Positions 17,360-25,669 of a DNA stretch of 64,000 nucleotides are shown here, one piece after another (the stretch's first letter is position 1; every line of letters starts with the position of its first letter). The DNA comes from JAHEJJ01 sp965212205 (lineage in GTDB: Bacteria; Bacteroidota; Bacteroidia; Flavobacteriales; Flavobacteriaceae), in NCBI GenBank assembly GCA_965212205.1, contig CBDBUX010000011.1, positions 930,001-994,000 of the forward strand, in the 5' to 3' direction. The position numbers and the translations under genes were made by a program. The notes beneath the pieces were generated by a model that worked only from the letters and a program-made list of their open reading frames with translations, was not told the DNA's origin and did not search any database.

Positions 17360-17383
17360 AATAATTGCTTTCTTTAAAAGATA

Positions 17384-17412
17384 CAAAAAAACCGCCTGCG
17401 AAAGCAGGCGGT
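17384..17412 (-). terminator. Rho-independent terminator of the DUF937 gene
   Basis: ACCGCCTGC at 17391-17399 pairs with GCAGGCGGT at 17404-17412 around a four-base GAAA/TTTC loop. On the minus strand the hairpin is followed by a run of T at 17385-17390. It lies 36 bases after the DUF937 stop codon and before the DUF6146-like gene, separating the two. Confidence 0.92.
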
Positions 17413-17447
17413 ATTGTTAAATAGTGTTAAGCTGTTTACCTGGACGA

Positions 17448-18080
17448 TTATTTTCCGAATAATCCCCCCAGCAAACCACCAATTCCACCCTTCTTTTTAC
17501 CACCATTCATAACCATACCCGCTACATCGTCGAGTATACTTCCATCGCCATCCGCATCGAGCAGGGTGGTGAGGAGGCTTTGGTTCTGGGCCGGTTGTCC
17601 GCCTAGCAGACCTCCTAGCAAATTATTCATACCCGAAGCATCACTTACATTGTTTTGAGAGGTTTGACGTCCTAAATAGCCCATGACAATCGGCGCAGCA
17701 ATTTTTAGAATGCTCCCGATGGTTCCTGAGTCAACCCCTGATTTCTGACTTAGAGCCATCTCCACATTACTTTGTTTATTCCCAAAGACATGACCTAAAA
17801 TTCCGGCACCGTCTTCCATTACAGAGTTGTCTACTCCGCCACCGAATAATCCACCAAGATCGTCCAGTATTCCTCCGCTATGTTTTGAGGAGAGTGCATT
17901 CATAAGTCCTTCTGCTCCACCTGGCGATGATACATTTTTTTTCATCGCACCCACAAGTAAAGGCATGGCCATACTCAGTACATCGGCAGTTTTGTTCTCA
18001 GATTCTCCCGTCTGATTCGCTACTCCACTGATCACTTGCCGGCCTGCCGGGCTGTTAAGTAAGTCTAATAATCCTGACAT
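17448..18080 (-). CDS. DUF937 domain protein
   Basis: A 210-residue protein rich in Gly, Ser, Asn and Met with low-complexity Gly-rich segments. The DUF937 pattern is clear: it opens with GLLDLLNSPAGRQVISGVANQTG, continues through MAMPLLVGAMKKN and repeats a similar block, KIAAPIVMGYLG, near residue 130, then ends in a Gly-rich tail (GGLLGGLFGK). No signal peptide is visible. The family, related to E. coli YidB, has no defined biochemical role. It is a single-gene unit with its own terminator at 17384-17412. Confidence 0.9.
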   Translation of the reverse strand: MSGLLDLLNSPAGRQVISGVANQTGESENKTADVLSMAMPLLVGAMKKNVSSPGGAEGLMNALSSKHSGGILDDLGGLFGGGVDNSVMEDGAGILGHVFGNKQSNVEMALSQKSGVDSGTIGSILKIAAPIVMGYLGRQTSQNNVSDASGMNNLLGGLLGGQPAQNQSLLTTLLDADGDGSILDDVAGMVMNGGKKKGGIGGLLGGLFGK

Positions 18081-18216
18081 AGTTGTGTTTTTATAGTTTA
18101 TGGGAGGAAGATATAAAAAAAGACCTAGAAATTCATGGCGGCTTAGATTATAAATAATGTGTTCTTAAATTAACAGGAGTAGTACAGTTTGAGTAATGCT
18201 TTAGGGCAAATATTCC

Positions 18217-18224
18217 TATATTTG
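18217..18224 (+). promoter_or_regulatory. Candidate -7 promoter element of the ABC operon
   Basis: TATATTTG matches TAnnTTTG exactly, but it lies only three bases before the preferred ATG at 18228, so the message would be nearly leaderless. A TTTG at 18188-18191 is 25 bases upstream, longer than the usual spacing. Tentative. Confidence 0.3.
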
Positions 18225-18227
18225 AAC

Positions 18228-18770
18228 ATGAAATCCCCCTATCTTCCAGAACAACCTGCCTGGTATATTTCCTATCTGAAAGTTGGCAGGCTCCTACATT
18301 GGTCTCTTTTGCTTTTTATTCTGGAGTCCTACATCTATTGGTATTTCATGGTTAATTCTATAGCTTCGGAAGTAGTTTTTTTCACCGTTTTCTGGGTTAT
18401 TTGTTTTGTGTTCTCCTTTGTTCACATCTTGCTGGTCATCATGGATGGCTGGTCTCGATTCCAGGATTATAAAAGGGCTAAGGACCTTTTTTTTGTCCAT
18501 GGATTCTGCCATCGTATCGCCATGCTATACCTGGGTTCAAAATGTCAGCGCGCTGCGGCAATTGTCGCTGCTGAAGAACTCGGCATGAAAAATGAAATTA
18601 TCGATTTTTTCAGGGATCATGGGGTTAAGTGGTATCATTATGTGCCATATTTTATGGTTCGTGATCCCTTCTTTATAATTAGGAGGACCTTCTGGGAACG
18701 AACATTCCTTGAAAAATACTACGTGGCTAAAATCGACTTTAGGAGACTGCAATTCGAGCGTCTTTCATGA
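18228..18770 (+). CDS. Membrane protein of unknown function, first gene of ABC operon
   Basis: From the ATG at 18228 the protein has 180 residues; an in-frame ATG at 18189 would add 13 residues ahead of the natural-looking start. Two hydrophobic segments at about 20-40 and 48-72 are followed by a basic, aromatic cytoplasmic tail. I do not recognise a family. Its stop overlaps the start of the ATPase gene by four bases, so it is translated together with the transporter and is probably an accessory or membrane partner of it. Confidence 0.78.
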   Translation: MKSPYLPEQPAWYISYLKVGRLLHWSLLLFILESYIYWYFMVNSIASEVVFFTVFWVICFVFSFVHILLVIMDGWSRFQDYKRAKDLFFVHGFCHRIAMLYLGSKCQRAAAIVAAEELGMKNEIIDFFRDHGVKWYHYVPYFMVRDPFFIIRRTFWERTFLEKYYVAKIDFRRLQFERLS

Positions 18771-19621
18771 TACTCCGTGTTGATGAAATAAACAAATCCT
18801 ATGGTTCGAGAAAGATATTGAAATCGATCTCTTTAGGCTGTACCAAAGGCCAGGTCTGTGGTTTGATCGGTCCAAACGGTGCAGGTAAATCAACGCTTTT
18901 CAGGATCATATTTGGATTAGTACACCCCGATTCAGGAGTTGTTTCGGTGGATTCTGAACGTAAAAAGCCTCTTGGTGGTTTTATAGATAAACCTGCGCTT
19001 TACGGATATTTGTCGGCCATGGATAATTTAAAAGTATTTGCTCATATTCAGAATTTAAAATTCGGCCAGGAACGCTATCTGGAGTTGATGGATCTGGTAG
19101 GGCTCGATCCGCTTAGGAAGGACCCGATAAAATACTATTCAACAGGGATGAAGCAACGGCTTGGGTTGGCTGTTTCCCTGATAAACGAACCGGAATGCAT
19201 TATTCTCGATGAACCTTTTTCAGGACTTGATCCTTTTGGGAACCGATCTTTTCAGGACCTGATCAGGAAACTGGCCAGGGTTAAAAAGATTGCCGTGCTC
19301 ATCGCATCACATAATCTTTATGATATGGGAGATTTGTGCGATGAACTATTTATTATTAACAACGGCGAAATTGTAAGACGAGGAAGGGCAGCTGAGCTTT
19401 TCAAGATGGCTTCCCGTAGTTATCGTATTTATGGGGATAATTTAGCTCAGTCTAGCACTCTGAGATTACTCGAAGCAGAGATCTCGGAGGGAACTGCGCT
19501 GGTTAGACCGGGAAAAGAGGGTATTGAAGAGATAATACATAATATCATTGCCGAAGAATGTTCGGTTTCTGCCTGTATACCACAACCAAGCTTGAAAATT
19601 CTACTACGAAAAGAGATATGA
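18767..19621 (+). CDS. ABC transporter ATP-binding protein
   Basis: A 284-residue ATPase of the ABC-2/exporter type. Walker A is GPNGAGKST near 35-43, the signature is YYSTGMKQRLGLAVSL near 124-139, Walker B is CIILDEPFSGLDP near 146-158 and the switch His is in ASHN. The C-terminal 80 residues are the extra domain seen in CcmA-like exporters. It overlaps the preceding membrane protein by four bases and the permease gene by four bases (ATGA), so the three are tightly coupled. Substrate cannot be read from sequence. Confidence 0.92.
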   Translation: MILRVDEINKSYGSRKILKSISLGCTKGQVCGLIGPNGAGKSTLFRIIFGLVHPDSGVVSVDSERKKPLGGFIDKPALYGYLSAMDNLKVFAHIQNLKFGQERYLELMDLVGLDPLRKDPIKYYSTGMKQRLGLAVSLINEPECIILDEPFSGLDPFGNRSFQDLIRKLARVKKIAVLIASHNLYDMGDLCDELFIINNGEIVRRGRAAELFKMASRSYRIYGDNLAQSSTLRLLEAEISEGTALVRPGKEGIEEIIHNIIAEECSVSACIPQPSLKILLRKEI

Positions 19622-20451
19622 AAGAATTACTGAGCGTAGAATTATTTAAAATCAGGAAGCAGCGAAAGACGTTCTACGGGCTGGCAGCGGTGCTAATTCT
19701 GGTTGGCTTTATCATGATCAGTGCTTTTTTCCAGGGTAAGGGATTTCTCGATATTATGCTCAAGAATATCCAGAATTCATTTCAATTTAATGGAAACCTC
19801 CTCAATGCAAACCTTATTATTTATCTGGTCCTTAACTCATTATGGTTTCATATTCCTTTGATACTGATGATAGTGGTATCGGGGTTTTTAACCACTGAAT
19901 ACAAAGATCGAACCGTGGAGGCCGTTTTATTGCATCCGGTCCCTCGATGGAAGTTTATCACCAGTAAATATCTGGCAACGGCTATTTTTTCATTCTTCCT
20001 GGTAGGTATTCTGATGCTGGTTACCTTTATAATGGCCTATGTATTCTTTGGAAATGGTGACCTGGTGGTCTTCCTCGACGGGTTGAATTTCTTTGAGCCG
20101 CAAGAGGCCCTTAAACGATTAATCGGGGCCTTTCTATCCGGATTTTTTATCGCTTTATTTTATGCCGTAGCCGGACTCACCCTTGCGGTCTTGTTTCGCG
20201 AAGCTACCATAACCTGGATCGTCTCTGCTTTCTTTTTAATTATAACAACCATGCTTTTGAAGTACGATTTTGGATGGCCGATCCTGAATCGCTATTTTTT
20301 TCCGAAACTGATCGATAGCTGGCAGTACTTTTTCTATTACGATATTCCTTTCTCTATTATTTGGATCAAGAATGCTGTGCTATTGGTCTATACCTTGCTT
20401 TTTGCGCTGACCGGAATATGGGTTTTTAATAAACGCGATATTAAGTCATGA
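19618..20451 (+). CDS. ABC-2 type transporter permease
   Basis: From the ATG at 19618 the protein has 277 residues; the longer frame (from 19558) starts inside the ATPase gene and is rejected. It begins with the amphipathic MKELLSVELFKIRKQRKT typical of ABC-2 permeases and has about six hydrophobic segments, with a family-type loop after the second (TTEYKDRTVEAVLLHP). It forms the membrane channel with the ATPase encoded just upstream. The next gene overlaps its stop by four bases. Confidence 0.9.
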   Translation: MKELLSVELFKIRKQRKTFYGLAAVLILVGFIMISAFFQGKGFLDIMLKNIQNSFQFNGNLLNANLIIYLVLNSLWFHIPLILMIVVSGFLTTEYKDRTVEAVLLHPVPRWKFITSKYLATAIFSFFLVGILMLVTFIMAYVFFGNGDLVVFLDGLNFFEPQEALKRLIGAFLSGFFIALFYAVAGLTLAVLFREATITWIVSAFFLIITTMLLKYDFGWPILNRYFFPKLIDSWQYFFYYDIPFSIIWIKNAVLLVYTLLFALTGIWVFNKRDIKS

Positions 20452-21095
20452 GGTGGACGGTGATTTTCATTTTTTATTGCATCGGTCTCTGTTCACAGGA
20501 ACCAGATACACTTCTTATGTCTCTGCGAACCAAACTCGACTCCCTGGAATCCTTTGAGGCGACAATTCATCTTTCAGTGGATATTAAGCATGTGAACCTG
20601 CCCGATAAAACCGCCCGGATTCGATTTAAGAAAGGAAGAAAGCTCGATATAGAATCAGAATCTTTTGTTATGATACCCAAAAAGGGACTGGATTTCAACC
20701 TTGGAGAATTGTTTCGTTATCCCTATATAGCCCTACGTACTGGTAAAGAAAATATAAATGGCCAGGACTGTGAAGTTTTCAGGATAATTCCTGAGAGCGA
20801 CAAATCCGATTTTTCAATCGCTACTCTGACGATCGATCCCGTAGGCATTCGGCTTATCAGATCTGAGATCAGTACTAAGAAAAATGGGCAATTTAGCATT
20901 AACTATTCCTATGCTTCGGTTGATGATGTTCTACCTGCAATTGTTGAGGTGTCCCTCTCTGTTACAGATATCAGGGTTCCTTTACGGTTTATTGCTAAAG
21001 ATGTGGAAGTTGATCAGAAAAAACTGCAGACAGAAGAACAAACGGGTACGATCCGCATCCTATTCGAAGATTATGTTATTCACTGGCGTAATTGA
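20448..21095 (+). CDS. LolA-like outer membrane lipoprotein-sorting protein
   Basis: A 215-residue protein with a short signal peptide (to about LCS-Q17). The remainder looks like the LolA/LolB fold: an N-terminal helix with LDSLESFEATIHLSVD, strands with repeated charged residues, a YPYIALRTGKENINGQDCEVFRI hairpin shortened here, and late strands ending in ILFEDY. Fold members carry lipoproteins or lipids across the periplasm. Translational coupling to an ABC exporter suggests it receives or chaperones the exported substrate. The fold call is by pattern, the coupling is seen. Confidence 0.72.
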   Translation: MRWTVIFIFYCIGLCSQEPDTLLMSLRTKLDSLESFEATIHLSVDIKHVNLPDKTARIRFKKGRKLDIESESFVMIPKKGLDFNLGELFRYPYIALRTGKENINGQDCEVFRIIPESDKSDFSIATLTIDPVGIRLIRSEISTKKNGQFSINYSYASVDDVLPAIVEVSLSVTDIRVPLRFIAKDVEVDQKKLQTEEQTGTIRILFEDYVIHWRN

Positions 21096-21113
21096 AAAGT
21101 ATACCAGGAACGA

Positions 21114-22064
21114 CTATTTTAAAAGTGAAATAATCTGATTGGCTAATTCCTCTCCAATTCTGTCCTGGGCCTCCCCGGTAGCTGCACCGATATGAGGGGA
21201 CAGGGAAACTTTCGGGTGCATCAGAACCTTAATATGAGGTGAAGGTTCGGTTTCAAATACATCGAGACCGGCAAAAGCAACCTTACCGCTTTCCAGCTCA
21301 TCCACAAGCGCTGCTTCATCGACCACACCACCACGAGCCGCGTTGATTATACCAACACCTTCTTTCATCAGTTTGAACTCCTTTTTACCGATAACATATT
21401 CCTCCTGAGCCGGGACATGCAAGGTAACCAGGTCGGCCGACCTGAGCAGTTCTTCTTTCGAAATACTCTCGAATTTAAATTCTAGTTGTTGCCCGTCGTA
21501 AAAGCTCAGATCGATCTGAGCTTCCTCGATAAAAGGATCATGATATAAAACCTTCATGCCGATGCCCAGGGCAATACGAGCAGTAGCTTGTCCGATACGG
21601 CCAAAGCCTAAAATTCCAAGGGTCTTTCCCCTTAGCTCAGTGCCTTTGGCATAGAGTTTTTTGAGCTTCTTAAAATTGCTATCGCCTTCCAGTGGCATAT
21701 TCCTGTTGGCGTCGTGCAGAAATCGTACCGACCCAAACAAGTGCGCAAAAACCAATTCTGCCACAGACTCCGAAGAAGCTGCGGGCGTATTGATCACATG
21801 TAAGCCTTTGGAACGGGCGTATTCCACATCGATATTATCCATTCCCACACCACCGCGGCCAATAAGCTTTAATCCCGGGCAGGCATCTATCAGTTCCTTC
21901 CGAACCTGGGTAGCGCTCCTTACCAGAAGCCCCACGATATTCTGATCGTTAATGTATTGGGCCAGCTGTTCCTGTGCAACATTTGTGGTCTCTACCTGAA
22001 AACCCGCACCCTGGAGGGTAGTGGTCCCTTTGTTCGAAATCCCGTCATTTGCCAAGATCTTCAT
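21114..22064 (-). CDS. serA: D-3-phosphoglycerate dehydrogenase
   Basis: This NAD-dependent enzyme oxidises 3-phosphoglycerate to 3-phosphohydroxypyruvate, the first step of serine synthesis. The protein has 316 residues and lacks the C-terminal ACT regulatory domain, as in many Bacteroidota. Visible are VRSATQVRKE (substrate-binding Arg), the NAD motif GILGFGRIGQ, RGGVVDEAAL with the catalytic Arg/Glu region, and SPHIGAATGEAQDR with the catalytic His. It lies 38 bases downstream of serC in the same orientation, giving the serine pathway as a pair. Confidence 0.95.
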   Translation of the reverse strand: MKILANDGISNKGTTTLQGAGFQVETTNVAQEQLAQYINDQNIVGLLVRSATQVRKELIDACPGLKLIGRGGVGMDNIDVEYARSKGLHVINTPAASSESVAELVFAHLFGSVRFLHDANRNMPLEGDSNFKKLKKLYAKGTELRGKTLGILGFGRIGQATARIALGIGMKVLYHDPFIEEAQIDLSFYDGQQLEFKFESISKEELLRSADLVTLHVPAQEEYVIGKKEFKLMKEGVGIINAARGGVVDEAALVDELESGKVAFAGLDVFETEPSPHIKVLMHPKVSLSPHIGAATGEAQDRIGEELANQIISLLK

Positions 22065-22102
22065 ATAATAATAATTTGAAATTAAAAATTAGTTGTTTGT
22101 AT

Positions 22103-23167
22103 CTATGCCTTCCGCTCCAAATCACTCATCACATCGACCAAAATTCCAACGCTCTCCAGAGGAAGGGCGTTATACATGGAAGCACGGTATCCACCAACCG
22201 AACGGTGGCCATTTAAACCATTGATCCCTGCTTCTTTCCACATCGCATCAAAACTCTCTTTTAAGCTTTCGTCGGCAAGGGTAAAAGTGGGATTCATGTT
22301 CGAGCGATCTTCCGTTTTAGCAAAGCCGTTGAAGAGCGGGTTAAGATCGATTTCGGAATATAACAGCTTGGCCTTCTTTTCGTTGATTTCTTCTATGGCG
22401 CTTATACCTCCCATATCTTTAAGCCATTGCAGGGTTAACATACACACATAGACCGGAAATACAGCCGGAGTATTGAACATACTTTCCTTAGAGATATGAA
22501 CCTGATAATCGAGCATAGAAGGTATCTTACGACTAACCTGACCCAAAATATCTTCTTTTACCACTACAAGAGTAGTTCCGGCAGGGCCCATATTTTTTTG
22601 TGCTCCGGCATAGATGAGATCGAATTGAGAAAAATCCATCTGACGAGAAAAAATATCGGAACTCATATCGCATATAAGCGGGACTTTGGTTTTGGGGAAT
22701 TCCTTGATCTGCGTGCCGAATATGGTATTGTTTGAGGTGAGATGTAAATAGTCTAAATCGTTAGGAATCATAAACCCTTTAGGGATATAGTTGTAATTCT
22801 TATCCTTAGAGGAGGCAATCTCAACTACCTCACCCATGAGTTTCGCTTCCTTCACGGCCTTATCGCTCCAGGTACCCGTATTTACATATCCCGCCTTGGT
22901 TTCTAACAGATTATAGGCCACCATCAGGAACTCAAGGCTGGCGCCACCCTGTAGATAGAGTGCTTTATATCCTTTTCCTTCCAGTCCGAGCAATTCCAGA
23001 GCAAGAGATCTGGCCTGCTCCATGATGTCGACAAAATCTTTACTGCGGTGGGATATTTCAATAAGCGACAAACCGATGTCGTTGAGCTCAACGACTGCTT
23101 CAGACGCTTTCTTCATCACTTCCTGTGGCAGGATACAAGGCCCTGCGCTAAAATTATGCTTTTTCAT
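22103..23167 (-). CDS. serC: Phosphoserine aminotransferase
   Basis: A 354-residue PLP enzyme that converts 3-phosphohydroxypyruvate and glutamate into phosphoserine. It starts with the family motif NFSAGPCILPQEVM. The PLP lysine lies in AGAQKNMGPAG near 190, with the phosphate-binding HRS motif in NGHRSVGG near 326. The pair serC-serA forms the minus-strand operon, preceded by the acyl-CoA reductase gene 162 bases away. Identification is firm. Confidence 0.96.
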   Translation of the reverse strand: MKKHNFSAGPCILPQEVMKKASEAVVELNDIGLSLIEISHRSKDFVDIMEQARSLALELLGLEGKGYKALYLQGGASLEFLMVAYNLLETKAGYVNTGTWSDKAVKEAKLMGEVVEIASSKDKNYNYIPKGFMIPNDLDYLHLTSNNTIFGTQIKEFPKTKVPLICDMSSDIFSRQMDFSQFDLIYAGAQKNMGPAGTTLVVVKEDILGQVSRKIPSMLDYQVHISKESMFNTPAVFPVYVCMLTLQWLKDMGGISAIEEINEKKAKLLYSEIDLNPLFNGFAKTEDRSNMNPTFTLADESLKESFDAMWKEAGINGLNGHRSVGGYRASMYNALPLESVGILVDVMSDLERKA

Positions 23168-23328
23168 TTTCAGTGTATTATGCAGAAGAATATCAAAAAA
23201 TCAGCGTTTGATCGCCAATCGACACCTTCAAGTTTTTATCGACTAAGCCTATTGTTATACAAGCTTTTCCAACAAGTTTCAAAGGTCATAAATTATGACG
23301 AAATAGCGGAGGGAATTTTTGGAAAATT

Positions 23329-24408
23329 CTATTGGGTTCTCAACAAGAATTCAACAGTGTCAACACCGTCTGCATAATCATTTAAATCGGGTTGCTGTGT
23401 ATGTCCGAATTGAACCTCATCGGCCGAGAAACCCCTGGCAACCACGCATTGAATTTTTTCCTGTTCTTGCTTCAATCGCTGCTTTAATTCCTGGCCCGAA
23501 TCGTAGTATTCATAAAATAGTGTTGCGATCGGGGAGGCGTAGCTCGCATCTTCTTTCAGCATCATAAATCCATTGTCGAGAATATCGAATTCGCTCATGA
23601 GGTATACGGCCTTGTTATAATCGTAGTTATTGGCGAATTTGGCATGTTGCAACAGGTCTTTGTATTTGAAGAATGCCTTGAATAACCTCTCAAAATCGTA
23701 CCCCTTGGGCACAAATAATTTGGATACCGAACGACAGCCAAGTCCGAAATACCTGAAAACATCCTCTCCCAGAAGTATTAACTCCTCGTCGGATTCATCT
23801 CCGGTTAACACGGCTACGGAATTTCTGTTCTTGCGAATGATGTGTGGCTTCTTACCGAAATAGTATTCAAAATACCTGGCAGTGTTGTTGCTGCCTGTGG
23901 CGATGACGGCATCGAAATCTTCCAGGATGCCATCGCTGAATTCGATTTGCTCGCCGAACTCATCGTTCTGTGCCATTAAAAACTCCGTGATAAAGGGTAA
24001 TAAAACCTTATCGTTAGAAGAGCACTTGATCAAGGCTTTATGCCCGGTAATAAGTGTACATAGTACATCGTGAAATCCTACCAATGGAATATTCCCAGCA
24101 GTGATAATTGCGACCGTCTTGGGCTGAACTTTTTGAATAGGATATTCCCTGAGCCAAGATTTCAAACGGCTTTCCTGCAAAAGTTCCCCCCAGCCTTTCA
24201 GGGCATAGATTACATTCTCATGGGTGAACCATTTGTTATGGAGTTCTGCCTGGCTAACGACGGCCTTTAGTTTTTCCGACCATAGATTGTTAGCCGGGTC
24301 GGCCAGCTTTTTGGCGGTAACCCCTCCAACATATTCGTTAAAACACTCACCAAGATTAACAAAAGCTTGTATTCTTTCCTCGATACCCGATATTATATTT
24401 GCCTGCAA
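23329..24408 (-). CDS. Acyl-CoA reductase, LuxC-like
   Basis: A 359-residue aldehyde-dehydrogenase-fold protein. Features include VAIITAGNIPLVGFHDVL with the nucleotide-binding loop, ALIKCSSNDKVLLPFI, the segment DAVIATGSNNTARYF near 180, and the catalytic Cys candidate in FGLGCRSVSK near 227. LuxC enzymes reduce activated fatty acids to aldehydes. Members like this are widespread in flavobacteria next to serC and a dicluster ferredoxin, but the physiological substrate is unknown and no lux genes are present here. It is divergent from the ferredoxin with only 51 bases between starts, and both starts have good -7 elements in that gap. Confidence 0.87.
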   Translation of the reverse strand: MQANIISGIEERIQAFVNLGECFNEYVGGVTAKKLADPANNLWSEKLKAVVSQAELHNKWFTHENVIYALKGWGELLQESRLKSWLREYPIQKVQPKTVAIITAGNIPLVGFHDVLCTLITGHKALIKCSSNDKVLLPFITEFLMAQNDEFGEQIEFSDGILEDFDAVIATGSNNTARYFEYYFGKKPHIIRKNRNSVAVLTGDESDEELILLGEDVFRYFGLGCRSVSKLFVPKGYDFERLFKAFFKYKDLLQHAKFANNYDYNKAVYLMSEFDILDNGFMMLKEDASYASPIATLFYEYYDSGQELKQRLKQEQEKIQCVVARGFSADEVQFGHTQQPDLNDYADGVDTVEFLLRTQ

Positions 24409-24429
24409 GACCTTTTGGAATTAATTTTG
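24398..24429 (+). promoter_or_regulatory. Promoter of the ferredoxin gene
   Basis: TTTG at 24398-24401, 20 bases, then TAATTTTG at 24422-24429: both elements of the Bacteroidota consensus with ideal spacing. The ferredoxin ATG is 30 bases further on. This is the clearest promoter in the window. Confidence 0.7.
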
Positions 24430-24431
24430 CG

Positions 24432-24439
24432 CAAAAATA
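24432..24439 (-). promoter_or_regulatory. Candidate -7 element of the acyl-CoA reductase gene
   Basis: The minus strand reads TATTTTTG, matching TAnnTTTG, 24 bases before the reductase start codon and back-to-back with the ferredoxin -7 element. No good -33 match was seen. Confidence 0.45.
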
Positions 24440-24459
24440 AGCATTAGAAAAAGAAAATT

Positions 24460-24810
24460 ATGGCAATTATCATTACTGACGAATGTATAAACTGCGGGGC
24501 TTGCGAGCCTGAGTGTCCGAATACGGCAATTTACGAGGGTGCCGACGAATGGCGCTATAGTGATGGTACTTCCCTAAAAGGAAGCGTTGTACTGCCCGAT
24601 GGCAAGGCCGTAGATGCAGATGTTATCCAGGAACCGATCAGCGACGAATTCTACTATATTTCACCGGATAAGTGCACAGAATGTATGGGATTCCATGAGG
24701 AGCCTCAATGTGCCGCGGTCTGTCCGGTAGACTGTTGTGTTCCCGACGAAGATCGTGTAGAGACCGAGGAAGAACTGCTGGGCAAACAGCGGTTTATGCA
24801 CCCTGAGTAA
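24460..24810 (+). CDS. Dicluster 4Fe-4S ferredoxin
   Basis: A 116-residue electron carrier. The N-terminal motif CINCGACEPECPN supplies C-x2-C-x2-C-x3-C for one 4Fe-4S cluster. The second set, CTECMG ... CAAVCPVDCC, is of the C-x2-C-x8-C-x3-C type seen in YfhL-like ferredoxins. It has an insertion between the motifs (about residues 30-65) and an acidic C-terminal helix. It probably donates or accepts electrons for a cytoplasmic reductase; the divergent acyl-CoA reductase is the nearest candidate partner, but that enzyme class normally uses NADPH. Confidence 0.94.
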   Translation: MAIIITDECINCGACEPECPNTAIYEGADEWRYSDGTSLKGSVVLPDGKAVDADVIQEPISDEFYYISPDKCTECMGFHEEPQCAAVCPVDCCVPDEDRVETEEELLGKQRFMHPE

Positions 24811-24815
24811 GGGTG

Positions 24816-25601
24816 TCAGGAGAATTCCAGCATTTTAGCACTGATCTCTTTTAAAAATTTGGCACAAAGCATTCCGGTCATCTGATTGATATCTCGTGAA
24901 GGGTTGTATTCAACGATATCTGCTCCCAGAAGCGGAACATTTATATGCTGTATAATGTCCAGAACCTGCCGACTCGTGAGACCGCCTGGTTCATAATGAG
25001 AGATCCCAGGGGCAAAGGAAGGATCGAGCGCGTCCATATCCAGGCTTAGATAGAGCGGATTTTTGAATTCGGGCAAAGATTCCCTTGAGTATCCTGCGGC
25101 AGGGATAACTTCCACGCCATATTTCCTGGCCTGTTCCTGCTGATGGCTGGTCATGGTTCTGATGCCTATCTGAACCAGCCGGCTGGCAAGATCTTCCTCC
25201 ATGATACGCGCAAAAGGGCAGGCATGACTATAGCGATCGCCCTCAAACTCCTCGTATAAGTCGGGATGCGCATCGATGTGCAGAATATCAACAGCACCTT
25301 TCTGCGCTTGAAAAGCCCGGAAAACAGGGTAGGTAATAGAGTGGTCTCCACCCAGGGTTATTATGCTAAACTTATCATTTAAATTGTTTTTTGTAAAGGT
25401 CTCTATATCAAAGTAATCATCGGGTGTTATATCATTCTTATCCTCGAATATTTCTGGAGAAATCTCCATACCATTTTCCGCATAAAAATTCGCCGACGGA
25501 CTACGATAACATTCCCTGATTATCGCGGGCGCCTTAGCAGTTCCTTTCAGGTATGATGACTTGTCGTCAAAAGAGATGCCCTGGAGCACTATTTTTTGCA
25601 T
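24816..25601 (-). CDS. Agmatinase/arginase-family ureohydrolase
   Basis: A 261-residue enzyme with the complete binuclear manganese site of the ureohydrolase family: His87 in GGDHSITY, Asp110, His112 and Asp114 in IDAHPDLY, and the late pair in SLDMDALDPSFAPG. Members hydrolyse agmatine, arginine, guanidinobutyrate or formiminoglutamate; the short length and the HYEPGGLT loop fit the agmatinase branch, but I cannot fix the substrate. It converges on the ferredoxin, with five bases between stops, and is divergent from ychF. Confidence 0.9.
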   Translation of the reverse strand: MQKIVLQGISFDDKSSYLKGTAKAPAIIRECYRSPSANFYAENGMEISPEIFEDKNDITPDDYFDIETFTKNNLNDKFSIITLGGDHSITYPVFRAFQAQKGAVDILHIDAHPDLYEEFEGDRYSHACPFARIMEEDLASRLVQIGIRTMTSHQQEQARKYGVEVIPAAGYSRESLPEFKNPLYLSLDMDALDPSFAPGISHYEPGGLTSRQVLDIIQHINVPLLGADIVEYNPSRDINQMTGMLCAKFLKEISAKMLEFS

Positions 25602-25640
25602 TCAATACTATTCTTATACGCTAAATATACCAGTAAAAAC

Positions 25641-25648
25641 TATATTTG
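25641..25648 (+). promoter_or_regulatory. Candidate -7 promoter element of ychF
   Basis: TATATTTG matches TAnnTTTG exactly and lies 21 bases before the ychF start codon, a normal distance. The -33 element is not clear. Confidence 0.5.
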
Positions 25649-25669
25649 CACGCTTAAACAAGATCGAAT

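Noticed and set aside
24394..24401. TATATTTG on the plus strand as a second ferredoxin promoter
   Set aside because: It lies within the acyl-CoA reductase coding region; its TTTG serves better as the -33 part of the promoter at 24398-24429.
23329..24408. Bioluminescence (lux) locus suggested by the LuxC-like protein
   Set aside because: No luxA, luxB, luxD or luxE genes are present; such reductases are common in non-luminous flavobacteria.
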